This document shows positions 8,803-17,490 of a stretch of 64,000 nt of DNA, piece after piece (position 1 is the first letter of the stretch; every line of letters starts with the position of its first letter). The stretch spans positions 28,144-92,143 of the forward strand of contig NZ_JACHCI010000023.1 of the NCBI RefSeq assembly GCF_014200675.1, in the 5' to 3' direction. A program made the position numbers and the translations under genes. The notes below the pieces were generated by a model. The model did no database searches. It was not told where the DNA came from and saw only the letters and a program-made list of their open reading frames with translations. Source of the stretch: Janthinobacterium saanense. Its GTDB lineage: Bacteria; Pseudomonadota; Gammaproteobacteria; Burkholderiales; Burkholderiaceae_D.

Positions 8803-9651
8803 CTACTCTTCCTGTGCGTAGGCGGCGGACATCTGCTTGCGGCGGCGCCGGTCGGCGCGCGCCAGCATCACGCTGAAAATGATCACGGCAATCGTCACCA
8901 CCAGAATCGTCAGGGCGGCCACGGCGTTCACGCGCGGGTCCAGGCCCAGGCGCGCACGCGAGAAGATCACCAGCGGCATCGTCGTCGAGCCGGGGCCAGA
9001 CAAGAAGGCCGACAGCACCACATCATCCAGCGACAGGGTAAATGTCAGCAGCCAGGCCGACGCCAGCGCCTGCGTGATATTGGGCAGGGTCACCAGGAAA
9101 AACACCTGGTGCGCCCGGCAGCCCAGGTCCATCGCCGCCTCGGCCAGCGACTTGCTCATTTCCTGCAAGCGCGATTGCACCACCACGGCCGCATAGGCCA
9201 TGCCCAGCAAGGTGTGGCCCAGCCAGATCGTCAGCACGCCACGCTCGGGAAAACCGAACACCTTTTGCATGGACACCAGCATCAGCAGCAGCGACAGGCC
9301 GATGATCACTTCCGGCATCACCAGCGGCGCGCTGACCATCGAAGAAAACAGGGTGCGGCCACGGAAGCGCTGGTAGCTGTTCAGGGCAAATGCGGCAAAC
9401 GTACCCAGGATCACGGACGACGTGGCCGAGAAAAAGGCGATCTTCAGCGACAGGCCAAAGCCGGAAATGATCTCGCTGTCGTTCATCAATTCGCTATACC
9501 AGCGCAGCGAAAAACCGCTCCACACCATGTCCTGGCGCGAGCTGTTGAACGAAAAGACGATCAGCACGATGATGGGCAGGTAGAGGAACAGATAGCCCAG
9601 CGAAAGCCAGCCGCGGCCGAACCAGCGCTGCAAAATGGTACGTCCGTTCAT
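8803..9651 (-). CDS. potI: Putrescine/spermidine ABC transporter permease PotI
   Basis: This is a 282-residue inner-membrane permease with six predicted membrane segments. The EAA loop (SLAEAAMDLGCRAHQVF), which contacts the ATPase, is present in the fourth cytoplasmic loop. The opening YLPIIVLIVFSFNSS and the region ALNSYQRFRGR are typical of PotI/PotC-type permeases. Its start overlaps the potH stop by four bases (ATGA), so the two are translationally coupled and should form a heterodimer. Confidence 0.9.
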   Translation of the reverse strand: MNGRTILQRWFGRGWLSLGYLFLYLPIIVLIVFSFNSSRQDMVWSGFSLRWYSELMNDSEIISGFGLSLKIAFFSATSSVILGTFAAFALNSYQRFRGRTLFSSMVSAPLVMPEVIIGLSLLLMLVSMQKVFGFPERGVLTIWLGHTLLGMAYAAVVVQSRLQEMSKSLAEAAMDLGCRAHQVFFLVTLPNITQALASAWLLTFTLSLDDVVLSAFLSGPGSTTMPLVIFSRARLGLDPRVNAVAALTILVVTIAVIIFSVMLARADRRRRKQMSAAYAQEE

Positions 9652-10577
9652 GTGCGCTCCCCCGCGTCCTGGTCCGTCTTGTATTTTTTAAAAATTGCCA
9701 TCGGCACCAGGATCAGCAGGATCACCAGCACCGTCACCGACGAGGCCATGGCCCAGTCGTTATTCGTGAAATATTCATCCCACAGCACGCGCCCTATCAT
9801 CAAGGTTTCCGGGCCGCCCAGCAGCTCGGGGATCACATATTCACCCACCGACGGAATGAAAACCAGCATGGCGCCGGCGATGATGCCCGACTTCGACAAC
9901 GGCACGGTGATGCGCCAGAACGCCTGCAGCGGCGTGGCGCCCAGGTCGGCCGCCGCTTCCAGGTAGCGCATGTCCATTTTCACCAGGTTGGCGTACAGCG
10001 GCAAGATCATGAAGGGCAGATAGGCGTAGACCATGCCGACGATCAGCGAGAACGAAGTGTTCATCATGTGCAGCGGTGCGCTGATCAGACCCAGGGATAG
10101 CAGCAAGTCGTTCAGCAAGCCCTGGTTGGCCAAAATACCCTTCCACGCATATACGCGCAGCAAAAAAGAAGTCCAGAAGGGCAGCATCACCAGCATCATC
10201 AGCACGGGACGGATGGAGGGCTTGGCGCGCGCCATGAAATAGGCAAACGGGTAGCCGATCACCAGGCAAATGGCGGTGGTGATGGCCGCGTATTTGATGG
10301 AACTGAGGTAGGTCAGCAGATACAGTTCATCGGCGGCGATAAACAGGTAATTGGCGATCTTGACCTTCAATACGACGATGCCGTCGACATACGACAGCAA
10401 GCCGCCGAAGGGACTGCCGGCCGTGTCCATGTCGGAGAGGCTGATGCGCAGCACGATCAGGAAGGGGATCAAAAAGGCGATTGTCAGGAACAGCGCCGGC
10501 ACGGCGATGACGGCATTTTTCCCCGTTATCCAGCGCAGAGTCACGAAACTACGCAGCGTTTGCAAAATGGACTTCAT
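9648..10577 (-). CDS. potH: Putrescine/spermidine ABC transporter permease PotH
   Basis: The 309-residue permease is the partner of PotI. It has an N-terminal membrane segment (ALFLTIAFLIPFLIVLRISL), a large periplasmic loop, and the EAA motif (LEAAADLGATPLQAF). The PotB/PotH-type ending with LLGGPETLMIGRVLWDEYF is recognisable. It begins seven bases after the potG stop. Together with PotG and PotI it gives a complete membrane importer, but no periplasmic binding protein is encoded nearby. Confidence 0.9.
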   Translation of the reverse strand: MKSILQTLRSFVTLRWITGKNAVIAVPALFLTIAFLIPFLIVLRISLSDMDTAGSPFGGLLSYVDGIVVLKVKIANYLFIAADELYLLTYLSSIKYAAITTAICLVIGYPFAYFMARAKPSIRPVLMMLVMLPFWTSFLLRVYAWKGILANQGLLNDLLLSLGLISAPLHMMNTSFSLIVGMVYAYLPFMILPLYANLVKMDMRYLEAAADLGATPLQAFWRITVPLSKSGIIAGAMLVFIPSVGEYVIPELLGGPETLMIGRVLWDEYFTNNDWAMASSVTVLVILLILVPMAIFKKYKTDQDAGERT

Positions 10578-10584
10578 GATGGCC

Positions 10585-11733
10585 TCAGCTGGTCAGCACG
10601 ACGATGTCGGCGCCATCCCACCAGACCCACACGCGCTGCTCGCGCTCGAGGCGTGCGACGTCATGGCGGGCTGCGTTGGTGCGCGAGACTTTCACCACCG
10701 TGCCGCTGTCGAGGCGCACGTGGTAGCTGGTTTCATTGCCAAAATACGCCATGGCGACGATCACGCCCTGGGCGCAGTTGTAGCCGTGTTCCGCTGGCGA
10801 AGCGCGTTCTTCGAGTGTGGGAGCATCGGTCTGGATGGCGATTTTTTCTGGGCGCACGGCCACCGAGACATCCATGCCCAGGTTGCCCGTGATGCCGTGG
10901 GCGACATACTGGCGGCCTTCTGGCGTATCGACCACCACGTGACCGGGTTCGTCTTCCGCGATGCGGCCATCGAACAAATTCACGCTGCCGATAAAGTCGG
11001 CAACGAAGCGGCAGTTCGGCGTTTCATAGATTTCACCGGGCGCGCCCACCTGCAGGATGCGTCCTTCGCTCATGACGGCGATGCGCGTGGCCATGCTCAT
11101 CGCTTCATCCTGGTCATGCGTGACCATCACGCAGGTGACACCCACCTGTTCGATGATGTTGACCAGTTCCATCTGCGTACGTTCGCGCAGCTTCTTGTCG
11201 AGCGCGCCCAGCGGCTCGTCCAGCAACAGCAATTGCGGGCGCTTGGCCAGGCTGCGCGCCAGCGCCACGCGCTGCTGCTGCCCGCCCGACAGCTGGTGCG
11301 GCTTGCGTTTGGCGTATTGCGTCAGCTGCACCAGCGCCAGCATCTGCTCCACGCGCGCGCTGATCTCCGCTTTCGGCAAGCCGTCGCGGCGCAGGCCGAA
11401 GGCGATGTTGTCCCACACGGACAAGTGCGGAAACAGCGCATACGACTGGAACATCATATTGATCGGCCGCTGATGCGGCGGCACGTCGACGATGCTGTTC
11501 CCCGCCAGCGCGATGGCGCCCGAAGTCGGCGTCTCGAAACCGGCCAGCATGCGCAGCAGGGTCGACTTGCCGCAGCCTGAACTGCCCAGCAAGGCGAAAA
11601 TCTCGCCCTTGTTGATCGTCACGGAAATGGCGTCGACGGCGCGCACGCCATCGAATTCCTTGACCAGCTGCTCAATCAGCAAAAATGGCGCTTGGGCGTC
11701 GCTGGCCGACGCGGCAGGTGTTGCTATCGTCAT
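10585..11733 (-). CDS. potG: Polyamine ABC transporter ATP-binding protein PotG
   Basis: The start at 11733 gives 382 residues; the longer frame begins with unrelated low-quality sequence. The nucleotide-binding domain has Walker A GSSGCGKST (50-58), the signature LSGGQQQR, Walker B LLLLDEP and the switch histidine in VTHDQDEA. A C-terminal TOBE/OB-like regulatory region follows (about 260-380), as in PotA/PotG. It energises uptake through PotH and PotI. A predicted terminator lies just upstream, so potG may be transcribed from its own promoter or by read-through from spuC. Confidence 0.92.
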   Translation of the reverse strand: MTIATPAASASDAQAPFLLIEQLVKEFDGVRAVDAISVTINKGEIFALLGSSGCGKSTLLRMLAGFETPTSGAIALAGNSIVDVPPHQRPINMMFQSYALFPHLSVWDNIAFGLRRDGLPKAEISARVEQMLALVQLTQYAKRKPHQLSGGQQQRVALARSLAKRPQLLLLDEPLGALDKKLRERTQMELVNIIEQVGVTCVMVTHDQDEAMSMATRIAVMSEGRILQVGAPGEIYETPNCRFVADFIGSVNLFDGRIAEDEPGHVVVDTPEGRQYVAHGITGNLGMDVSVAVRPEKIAIQTDAPTLEERASPAEHGYNCAQGVIVAMAYFGNETSYHVRLDSGTVVKVSRTNAARHDVARLEREQRVWVWWDGADIVVLTS

Positions 11734-11763
11734 GTGTGGGTGCTTTGGCAAGAGGGTATCAAA

Positions 11764-11795
11764 ATGAAAAACTGGCCGCTCGATGAGCGGCCAAG
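11764..11795 (-). terminator. Intrinsic terminator between spuC and potG
   Basis: On the minus strand a perfect nine-pair stem (TGGCCGCTC with GAGCGGCCA, three-base loop) is followed by GTTTTTCATTTT. It lies 73 bases after the spuC stop and 31 bases before the potG start, so it could end or attenuate the upstream transcript. Confidence 0.75.
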
Positions 11796-11867
11796 ATGGA
11801 AGTTTAGCGGAACTGCCGCGATTGCGGTCCAAAAAATGCGCAGATGACGGCAAAATTGGGCAAAAAC

Positions 11868-13328
11868 CTACACCCAGCCCTTTTCCTGCACTTCCACGTA
11901 GGTCTTGTCCAGGCATAGCCGAATCAGGGCCACCATCTCGTCGATCTGCGCGCGCGTCATGACCAGCGGCGGCGCGACGATCATGCGCTCGCCCACGGCG
12001 CGCATGATCACGCCATTGTCGAACATGTGGCGGCGGCAGATCATGCCCACGCCCTGGTCTTCGTCAAACAGCACATTTTCATGCACGGTCTGTCCCTTGC
12101 TGCGCACCAGGTTCAGACCTGCCACCAGGCCGCAGCTATCGGTGTAGCCGACCAGCGGATGCGCCGCCAGGCTGGCGAAGCGCTGTTGCAGATACGGCCC
12201 CGTATCCTCTGCCACCTTGCGCACCAGGTTTTCTTCTTCGATGATGCGGATATTTTCCAGCGCCGCCGCGCACGCCACCGGGTGGCCCGAATACGTGAAA
12301 CCGTGCGTGAATTCGCCGCCCTTCTCGATCAAGACCCTGGCGACCCTGTCGCCTACCAGCACGCCGCCCAGCGGCACATAGCCGGACGTGACGCCCTTGG
12401 CAAAGGTGATCAGGTCAGGCCGGATGCCAAACAGTTCGGAGCCGAACCAGCGCCCCAGGCGGCCGAAGCCGCAGATGACTTCATCGGCGATCAGCAAGAC
12501 GCCGTACTTGTCGCAGATGCGCTGTATCTCGGGCCAGTAAGTGGCTGGCGGGATGATCACGCCACCGGCGCCCTGCACCGGTTCGCCGATAAAAGCTGCC
12601 ACCTTGTCGGGACCCACTTCCAGGATTTTGTCTTCCAGCCACCCAGCTGCCTTCAGGCCAAACGCTTCCGGCGTCAAGCCGTGGCCCGCTTCCAGGTAAT
12701 TGGGCTGGCCGATATGGACGATGCCAGGGATAGGCAAGCCGCCCTGCGCATGCATGCCATCCATGCCGCCCAGGGACGCGCCCGCCACAGTGCTGCCGTG
12801 ATACGCGTTGTGGCGGCTGATGATGGTATGGCGCTCCTGGTAGCCCAGCAAATCCCAATAGCGGCGCACCATGCGCAGATTGGTGTCATTCGCTTCCGAA
12901 CCGGAGCTGGTAAAGAACACGTGCTGGAACTGCGGCGGCGATATCTGCGCCAGCTTGGCCGCCAGCTGCGCGGCAGGCACATTGGTGGTGCCGAAAAAGC
13001 TGTTATAGAACGGCAGGGTTTCCATCTGCCGGTACACGGCTTGCGAAATCGAAGTGCGGCCATACCCCACGTTGACGCACCACAGGCCCGACATGCCATC
13101 GACGATCTTTTTCCCCTGGCTATCCCACAGGTAGACGCCATCGCCGCGCACGATCACGCGCGCACCTTTGGCGGCCAGGTCCTGGAAATCGGTGAATGGA
13201 TGCAGGTAGTGGGCAGTATCGAGCTGCTGGATGGCAGCCGTGTCGAACACTTGCGGCGTGGCGTTTTTCTGCGCCACCGAGGCGACGAGGGCGGCGCCGG
13301 GCGCCAGCGGATTGTTTGTTGTGCTCAT
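11868..13328 (-). CDS. spuC: Class III aminotransferase, putrescine-pyruvate type
   Basis: This PLP enzyme of 486 residues belongs to the omega-amino-acid/polyamine aminotransferases. The PLP-binding lysine is Lys311 in TFAKGVTSGY, with Asp282 in LLIADEVICGFGR binding the pyridine nitrogen. GSEAND (143-148) is the phosphate-binding turn. The N-terminus (LHPFTDFQDLAAKGARVI) is typical of SpuC-like enzymes, which transfer the amine of putrescine to pyruvate. In this cluster it could act on putrescine directly or on gamma-glutamyl-putrescine in place of the oxidase PuuB, which is absent. It lies ten bases after the puuA-type gene. Confidence 0.88.
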   Translation of the reverse strand: MSTTNNPLAPGAALVASVAQKNATPQVFDTAAIQQLDTAHYLHPFTDFQDLAAKGARVIVRGDGVYLWDSQGKKIVDGMSGLWCVNVGYGRTSISQAVYRQMETLPFYNSFFGTTNVPAAQLAAKLAQISPPQFQHVFFTSSGSEANDTNLRMVRRYWDLLGYQERHTIISRHNAYHGSTVAGASLGGMDGMHAQGGLPIPGIVHIGQPNYLEAGHGLTPEAFGLKAAGWLEDKILEVGPDKVAAFIGEPVQGAGGVIIPPATYWPEIQRICDKYGVLLIADEVICGFGRLGRWFGSELFGIRPDLITFAKGVTSGYVPLGGVLVGDRVARVLIEKGGEFTHGFTYSGHPVACAAALENIRIIEEENLVRKVAEDTGPYLQQRFASLAAHPLVGYTDSCGLVAGLNLVRSKGQTVHENVLFDEDQGVGMICRRHMFDNGVIMRAVGERMIVAPPLVMTRAQIDEMVALIRLCLDKTYVEVQEKGWV

Positions 13329-13338
13329 GCTTGCTCCC

Positions 13339-14709
13339 TTAGACGTGAAGTAAGAGGTGTTCGCGTTCCCAGGGGCTGATGACGGTCATGAACTCCTGGT
13401 GCTCCAGGTCCTTGATGGCGGCATATACGTCAATAAAACGTTCGCCCAGCACCGTGCGCAATTTGTCTTCCGCGCGCAGCAGCTGCAGTGCCTCGGGCAA
13501 GCCCTGCGGCAGTTCGAATTTCATGTCGTAGGCGCTGCCCACCATCATCGGCGTCGGCTCGATCTGTTCCACCATGCCCAGGTAGCCGCAGGCCAGGGTC
13601 ACGGCCAGGGCAAGGTAGGGATTGGCGTCGGCGCCGATGATGCGGTTTTCAATGCGGCGGTCCTGCACACCCGATTCGGGCACGCGAAACCCCACCGTGC
13701 GGTTATCCAGCCCCCACTGGATGTTGATGGGCGCGGCCGTGTGGCGCACGATGCGGCGGTAGGAATTCACATACGGTGCGACGATGGCCATGGCCGACGG
13801 CATATAGCGCTGCAGGCCGCCAATGTAATGCTTGAAAATGGCGGCGGCCGAGCCGTCTTCGTTGCTGAAGATATTCAAGCCCGTCTTCGCATCGGTCACG
13901 CTCTGGTGCACATGCATGGCGGACCCTGGTTCGCCGGCCATCGGCTTGGCCATGAAGGTGGCGTACATATCGTGCTTGAGCGCTGCTTCGCGCAGGGTGC
14001 GCTTGAAGAAAAACACCTTGTCGGCCAGGCCCAGCGGATCGCCGTGCAGGAAGTTGATTTCCATCTGCCCGGCGCCGATTTCATGGATCAGGGTATCGAC
14101 GTCCAGGTTCATCAATTCGCAGTAATCGTAGATATCCTCGAACAGCGGATCGAACTCGTTGACGGCGTCGATGCTGTACACCTGACGGCTGGTTTCGGCG
14201 CGGCCGCTGCGGCCGATGGGCGGCTTCAATGGCAGGTCCGGGTCGGTGTTTTTTGCCGTCAGGTAGAACTCCAGCTCAGGCGCCACCACCGGTTTCCAGC
14301 CCTTGTCTGCGTACAGTTTCAGTACCCGGCGCAGCACCGAGCGGGGCGCGAAATCGACCAGCATGCCGTCGGAAAAATAACAGTCGTGGATCACTTGCGC
14401 GGTGGGATCGGTGGCCCACGGCACCATGGTGATGGTGGTGGGGTCGGCCTTCAGAATCATGTCGCGGTCGGTGCTGGAAATGGCGCGGTCATAACCGCCA
14501 TCGTCGACGGGATAATTGCCCGTCACCGTCATGCCCAGCACCGCTTCCGGGATGCGCATGCCGCGCTCCTGGGTAAATTTTGCGCGCGGCAGTATCTTCC
14601 CCCGCGCTACCCCGGTCAAGTCAGGCACCAGGCATTCTATTTCCGTGACCCGCTTTTCATTGAGCCACAAATCCATATCGGTATAAGTGAAATTTTCGCG
14701 TATTGCCAT
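13339..14709 (-). CDS. puuA: Glutamine-synthetase-family gamma-glutamylputrescine synthetase
   Basis: The protein belongs to the glutamine synthetase superfamily but is not housekeeping GlnA: it opens with LWLNEKRVTEIECLVPDLTG and carries the PuuA/SpuI-type catalytic region. Visible features are the metal-binding E-x-E region (GAGQMEINF), HVHQS near the ATP site and the RxxR-type segment ending NPYLALAV. It should ligate glutamate to putrescine using ATP, the first step of the Puu route. The ATG at 14709 has a good ribosome site (GAGAGGGAAG), giving 456 residues. It does not carry an adenylylation-loop tyrosine that I can recognise. Confidence 0.88.
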   Translation of the reverse strand: MAIRENFTYTDMDLWLNEKRVTEIECLVPDLTGVARGKILPRAKFTQERGMRIPEAVLGMTVTGNYPVDDGGYDRAISSTDRDMILKADPTTITMVPWATDPTAQVIHDCYFSDGMLVDFAPRSVLRRVLKLYADKGWKPVVAPELEFYLTAKNTDPDLPLKPPIGRSGRAETSRQVYSIDAVNEFDPLFEDIYDYCELMNLDVDTLIHEIGAGQMEINFLHGDPLGLADKVFFFKRTLREAALKHDMYATFMAKPMAGEPGSAMHVHQSVTDAKTGLNIFSNEDGSAAAIFKHYIGGLQRYMPSAMAIVAPYVNSYRRIVRHTAAPINIQWGLDNRTVGFRVPESGVQDRRIENRIIGADANPYLALAVTLACGYLGMVEQIEPTPMMVGSAYDMKFELPQGLPEALQLLRAEDKLRTVLGERFIDVYAAIKDLEHQEFMTVISPWEREHLLLHV

Positions 14710-14779
14710 GCTTCCCTCTCGCTGGTCTTGATCAAGCGCCGCGTATTGAAACAAATTCTCACTGCGGCGGCGCGCCCGT

Positions 14780-15562
14780 TCAATCTGCTGCTGTCAGGCG
14801 ATGCTGCTGTTCTTGAAAATCGCGGCAAGCCTGGCCAAAGGCGCCGAACAGCCGCATCGATAAAGGATTGCTTTCAACTTGCCACTCTGGATGCCACTGT
14901 ACCGCCATCGCGAAACTGTCAGCGCCCGCTACCGTAAAGGCTTCGACCAGGCCATCGTCGGCCAGCGCTTCGACACTTAAACCATCGGCCAACCGGGCCA
15001 CGCCCTGGCCATGCAGGGAATTGACCATCATCTCGCTCTCGCCACCCAGGATGCGCGACAACAAGCCGCCCGGCGTCAAGCGCACCCGGTGCGCTGGGCC
15101 GTACTGGCGCTCAAGAGGCTCGCGCAGATCTTCGCGGTGATCCTGCATGTTGGCCACCGCATGCACGGCCTGGTGCAAGCTGCCGCCCAGCGCCACATTG
15201 ACTTCCTGGAAGCCCCGGCATATGGCCAGCAAGGGCAGCTTGCGGGCCAGCGCCGCGCGTATCAAGGGCAAGGTGGTGGCATCGCGGGCAGGATCTTGCG
15301 GCAGCTCGGGAAAGCGGATTTCTTCGCCATACAGGTGCGCATCGAGATTCGATGCGGCGCCGGTCAGCAAGACGCCGTCGGCGATACGCAGCGCAGCATC
15401 GAGATCATAGAGATCAATATTGGCGCCGAACGCGGGCAAGACCAGCGGCATGCAACCGGCGCCCAGCAGCACGGCGTGCAGGTATTTGTCCTGCGCCATA
15501 TGCCAGACATGATTGCCAAGCTGGCGCTGGCAGGCGGGAACGAGAACGATGGGACGGCGCAT
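14780..15562 (-). CDS. puuD: Gamma-glutamyl-GABA hydrolase
   Basis: This is a class I glutamine-amidotransferase-like hydrolase that releases GABA and glutamate from gamma-glutamyl-GABA. The nucleophile lies in LLAICRGFQEVNVALGGSL, the usual nucleophile-elbow of the PuuD family. The His and Glu of the triad are in QWHPEWQVE. The start at 15562 gives 260 residues and matches family N-termini (RRPIVLVPACQR). It is the first gene of the minus-strand putrescine cluster, so the cluster promoter should lie in the 217-base gap to the divergent MFS gene. Confidence 0.9.
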   Translation of the reverse strand: MRRPIVLVPACQRQLGNHVWHMAQDKYLHAVLLGAGCMPLVLPAFGANIDLYDLDAALRIADGVLLTGAASNLDAHLYGEEIRFPELPQDPARDATTLPLIRAALARKLPLLAICRGFQEVNVALGGSLHQAVHAVANMQDHREDLREPLERQYGPAHRVRLTPGGLLSRILGGESEMMVNSLHGQGVARLADGLSVEALADDGLVEAFTVAGADSFAMAVQWHPEWQVESNPLSMRLFGAFGQACRDFQEQQHRLTAAD

Positions 15563-15779
15563 ATAGGCTACCTCGCTGACGTAACAATCAAATGGCAAGC
15601 CGAGGCACACTCAAGGCACGGACTCGGGCTACACTAGCGGCTTTGCCGTGTTGCTTTTAAATTCATCATATGCCCGTCTGGCGCCAAACACCAGCATCGC
15701 CAGCAAAATCTATCCACTACTCCATGACCGAACGCCTTTTTTCCACGCCTTCTTCCCCACTTGATACGCAAGGACAGCC

Positions 15780-16925
15780 ATGAAGCAGATGCCATGGCGC
15801 GACTTCTTTGCCCTGGTGGTCAGCATCGGCGTGGTGGGCCTGGGACTGGGCGCCACCATGCCGCTCACGGCGCTGACGCTGGACCAGCGCGGCGTGGGCA
15901 CCGACATCATCGGCATGATCACGGCCGTCAGCGCCATCGGCATCCTGGCCGCTTCCCCGTTCGTGGCCCGCTGGGTAGCACGCTTCGGTCCGCGCGCCAC
16001 CATGCTGGGCGCCGTGTGGGCCGCATCCCTGGCCACCATCGCCATGCAGTTCAGCGACAGCCTGCTGGCCTGGAGCATGCTGCGCTTTGTGTTCGGCGGC
16101 GCCATGGGCGTGCTGTTTACCATCGGTGAAGCGTGGGTCAATCGCCTGGCGCCCGACAATTCGCGGGGACGGGTGGTGGCCATGTACACCACCAGCTTTA
16201 CTTTTTTCCAGCTGATCGGTCCGGCCCTGGTGGCGCTTTTCAACGACAAGATCAGCTGGAGCTTCGCCGCCTGCGGCCTGTTGTTCCTGCTGGCCTTGCC
16301 GGGACTGATGCTGATCTCGAACAGCGGCCCGCAGCAAGAAGCGCAAGAGCAAGGCGTCAAGTGGACCTTGATCCTGCCGCGTATGCCGATGATCGTGCTG
16401 GGCGCGGCCTTCTTTGCCCTGTTCGATACCCTCGCGCTCAGCCTGCTGCCGCTGTACGCGATGCGGCACGGGATCGCCACCGACCTGGCCCTGCTGTCGG
16501 CCACGGTGGTGCTGGTGGGCGATACGGGTTTGCAGTTCGCGCTGGGATGGATGGCTGATCGTTATGGCCGCGCCAAAGTGCATGCGGGTTGCGGCGTAGC
16601 TGTCTGCGTGCTGCTGCCGCTGCTGCCGTTTGCCGTCCATACGCCGTGGCTGTGGTGGACCTTGCTGCTGCTGTTGGGCGCGGCCGCGGGCGGCATCTAC
16701 ATGCTGGCGCTGGTCGCCTGTGGCGAACGGTTTACAGGCTTGTCGCTGACCAGCGCCAGCGCCATCGTCAACGCCACCTGGGGCGTGACCAGCGGCGGCG
16801 GCCCCCTGCTGACGGGCGTGCTGATGCAGTCCGTCGGCGTGAACGCGCTGCCTGCCGTGATGTGGGTGTGCGCCGCCATCTTTGTCGGCAGCGCCGTGTG
16901 GGAACGCAAAAAGGCTATCGCCTAG
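15780..16925 (+). CDS. MFS transporter, YcaD-like
   Basis: The 381-residue protein has about twelve hydrophobic segments in two halves. The loop between segments 2 and 3 is VARWVARFGPRATMLG, the usual MFS motif A position, and the equivalent in the second half is GWMADRYGRAKVHAG. This and the FGGAMGVLFTIGEAWVNRL segment resemble the YcaD-type drug/metabolite group. The substrate is unknown. It diverges from the putrescine cluster, so a polyamine-related role is possible but unproven. It ends three bases from the convergent small membrane protein gene. Confidence 0.85.
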   Translation: MKQMPWRDFFALVVSIGVVGLGLGATMPLTALTLDQRGVGTDIIGMITAVSAIGILAASPFVARWVARFGPRATMLGAVWAASLATIAMQFSDSLLAWSMLRFVFGGAMGVLFTIGEAWVNRLAPDNSRGRVVAMYTTSFTFFQLIGPALVALFNDKISWSFAACGLLFLLALPGLMLISNSGPQQEAQEQGVKWTLILPRMPMIVLGAAFFALFDTLALSLLPLYAMRHGIATDLALLSATVVLVGDTGLQFALGWMADRYGRAKVHAGCGVAVCVLLPLLPFAVHTPWLWWTLLLLLGAAAGGIYMLALVACGERFTGLSLTSASAIVNATWGVTSGGGPLLTGVLMQSVGVNALPAVMWVCAAIFVGSAVWERKKAIA

Positions 16926-16928
16926 CCG

Positions 16929-17321
16929 CTATTTCTTCAGCGTCGCCAGCCGTTGCTGCAATTCCTCGGCCACCGGATAATCGGGGTTGGCCTGTTTGAA
17001 AGCACGCCATTCGTCCTGCGCTGTCCGGACATCGCCCGCCTTCAGCAAGGCGTCGATCTTGACCAGCCAGGTGGCGGGGTCCAGCTTTGCCGCTGCCGGC
17101 GAGGGCGCAGCCAGCGCTGCTTGCTGCGATACCGGCGCCGATTCCGCAGCTGGCCGGACTGGCTCCGGCTTCTTGCGGAACCAGTCCACGCCGGTCAGAT
17201 TCAAGGTGAGCAGCACGGCGACCGCCAGCCCAAGTGGAATGCGCCAGCGCGTCAGGTAATCGGGCGCTTTTTTAGGCGCTTGATTGCCCGTTGGCGCGTT
17301 CTTGTCGTCGTTAGTATTCAT
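16929..17321 (-). CDS. Hypothetical single-pass membrane protein
   Basis: I do not recognise a family. The 130 residues have a charged N-terminus (1-27), one membrane segment (IPLGLAVAVLLTLNLTGV, about 28-45), a Pro/Ala-rich linker (50-80) and a helical C-terminus. The C-terminal part (WLVKIDALLKAGDVRTAQDEW, given here in part: LLKAGDVRTAQDEW) looks like a short TPR-type helix pair, suggesting protein contact in the periplasm. The N-terminus has few positive charges next to the membrane, so orientation is uncertain. The coding pattern is good and the gene fills the space exactly. Confidence 0.65.
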   Translation of the reverse strand: MNTNDDKNAPTGNQAPKKAPDYLTRWRIPLGLAVAVLLTLNLTGVDWFRKKPEPVRPAAESAPVSQQAALAAPSPAAAKLDPATWLVKIDALLKAGDVRTAQDEWRAFKQANPDYPVAEELQQRLATLKK

Positions 17322-17490
17322 GCCTGGCCTCCCTTATTGGTGACAAAGCCAGTGTAGCCGAACTATCTGACGGGTAGAGCGAAATCCTGCCTTCCCTTTA
17401 CCCCATGCGTGCGCTGCCCAACACAGCTGCTATCGTGCGGCCCGCAAAAAGGTCTACCATGGAAAGCCACGCCAACCTGGAGTTCCGGAC

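Noticed and set aside
7072..9966. A 964-codon open frame on the plus strand
   Set aside because: It lies opposite puuC and potI, has a composition rich in Arg, His and Gln typical of antisense frames in GC-rich DNA, and has no ribosome site.
13357..14937. A 526-codon open frame opposite the puuA-type gene
   Set aside because: The strand below encodes a clear glutamine-synthetase-family protein; the opposite frame has no recognisable domain.
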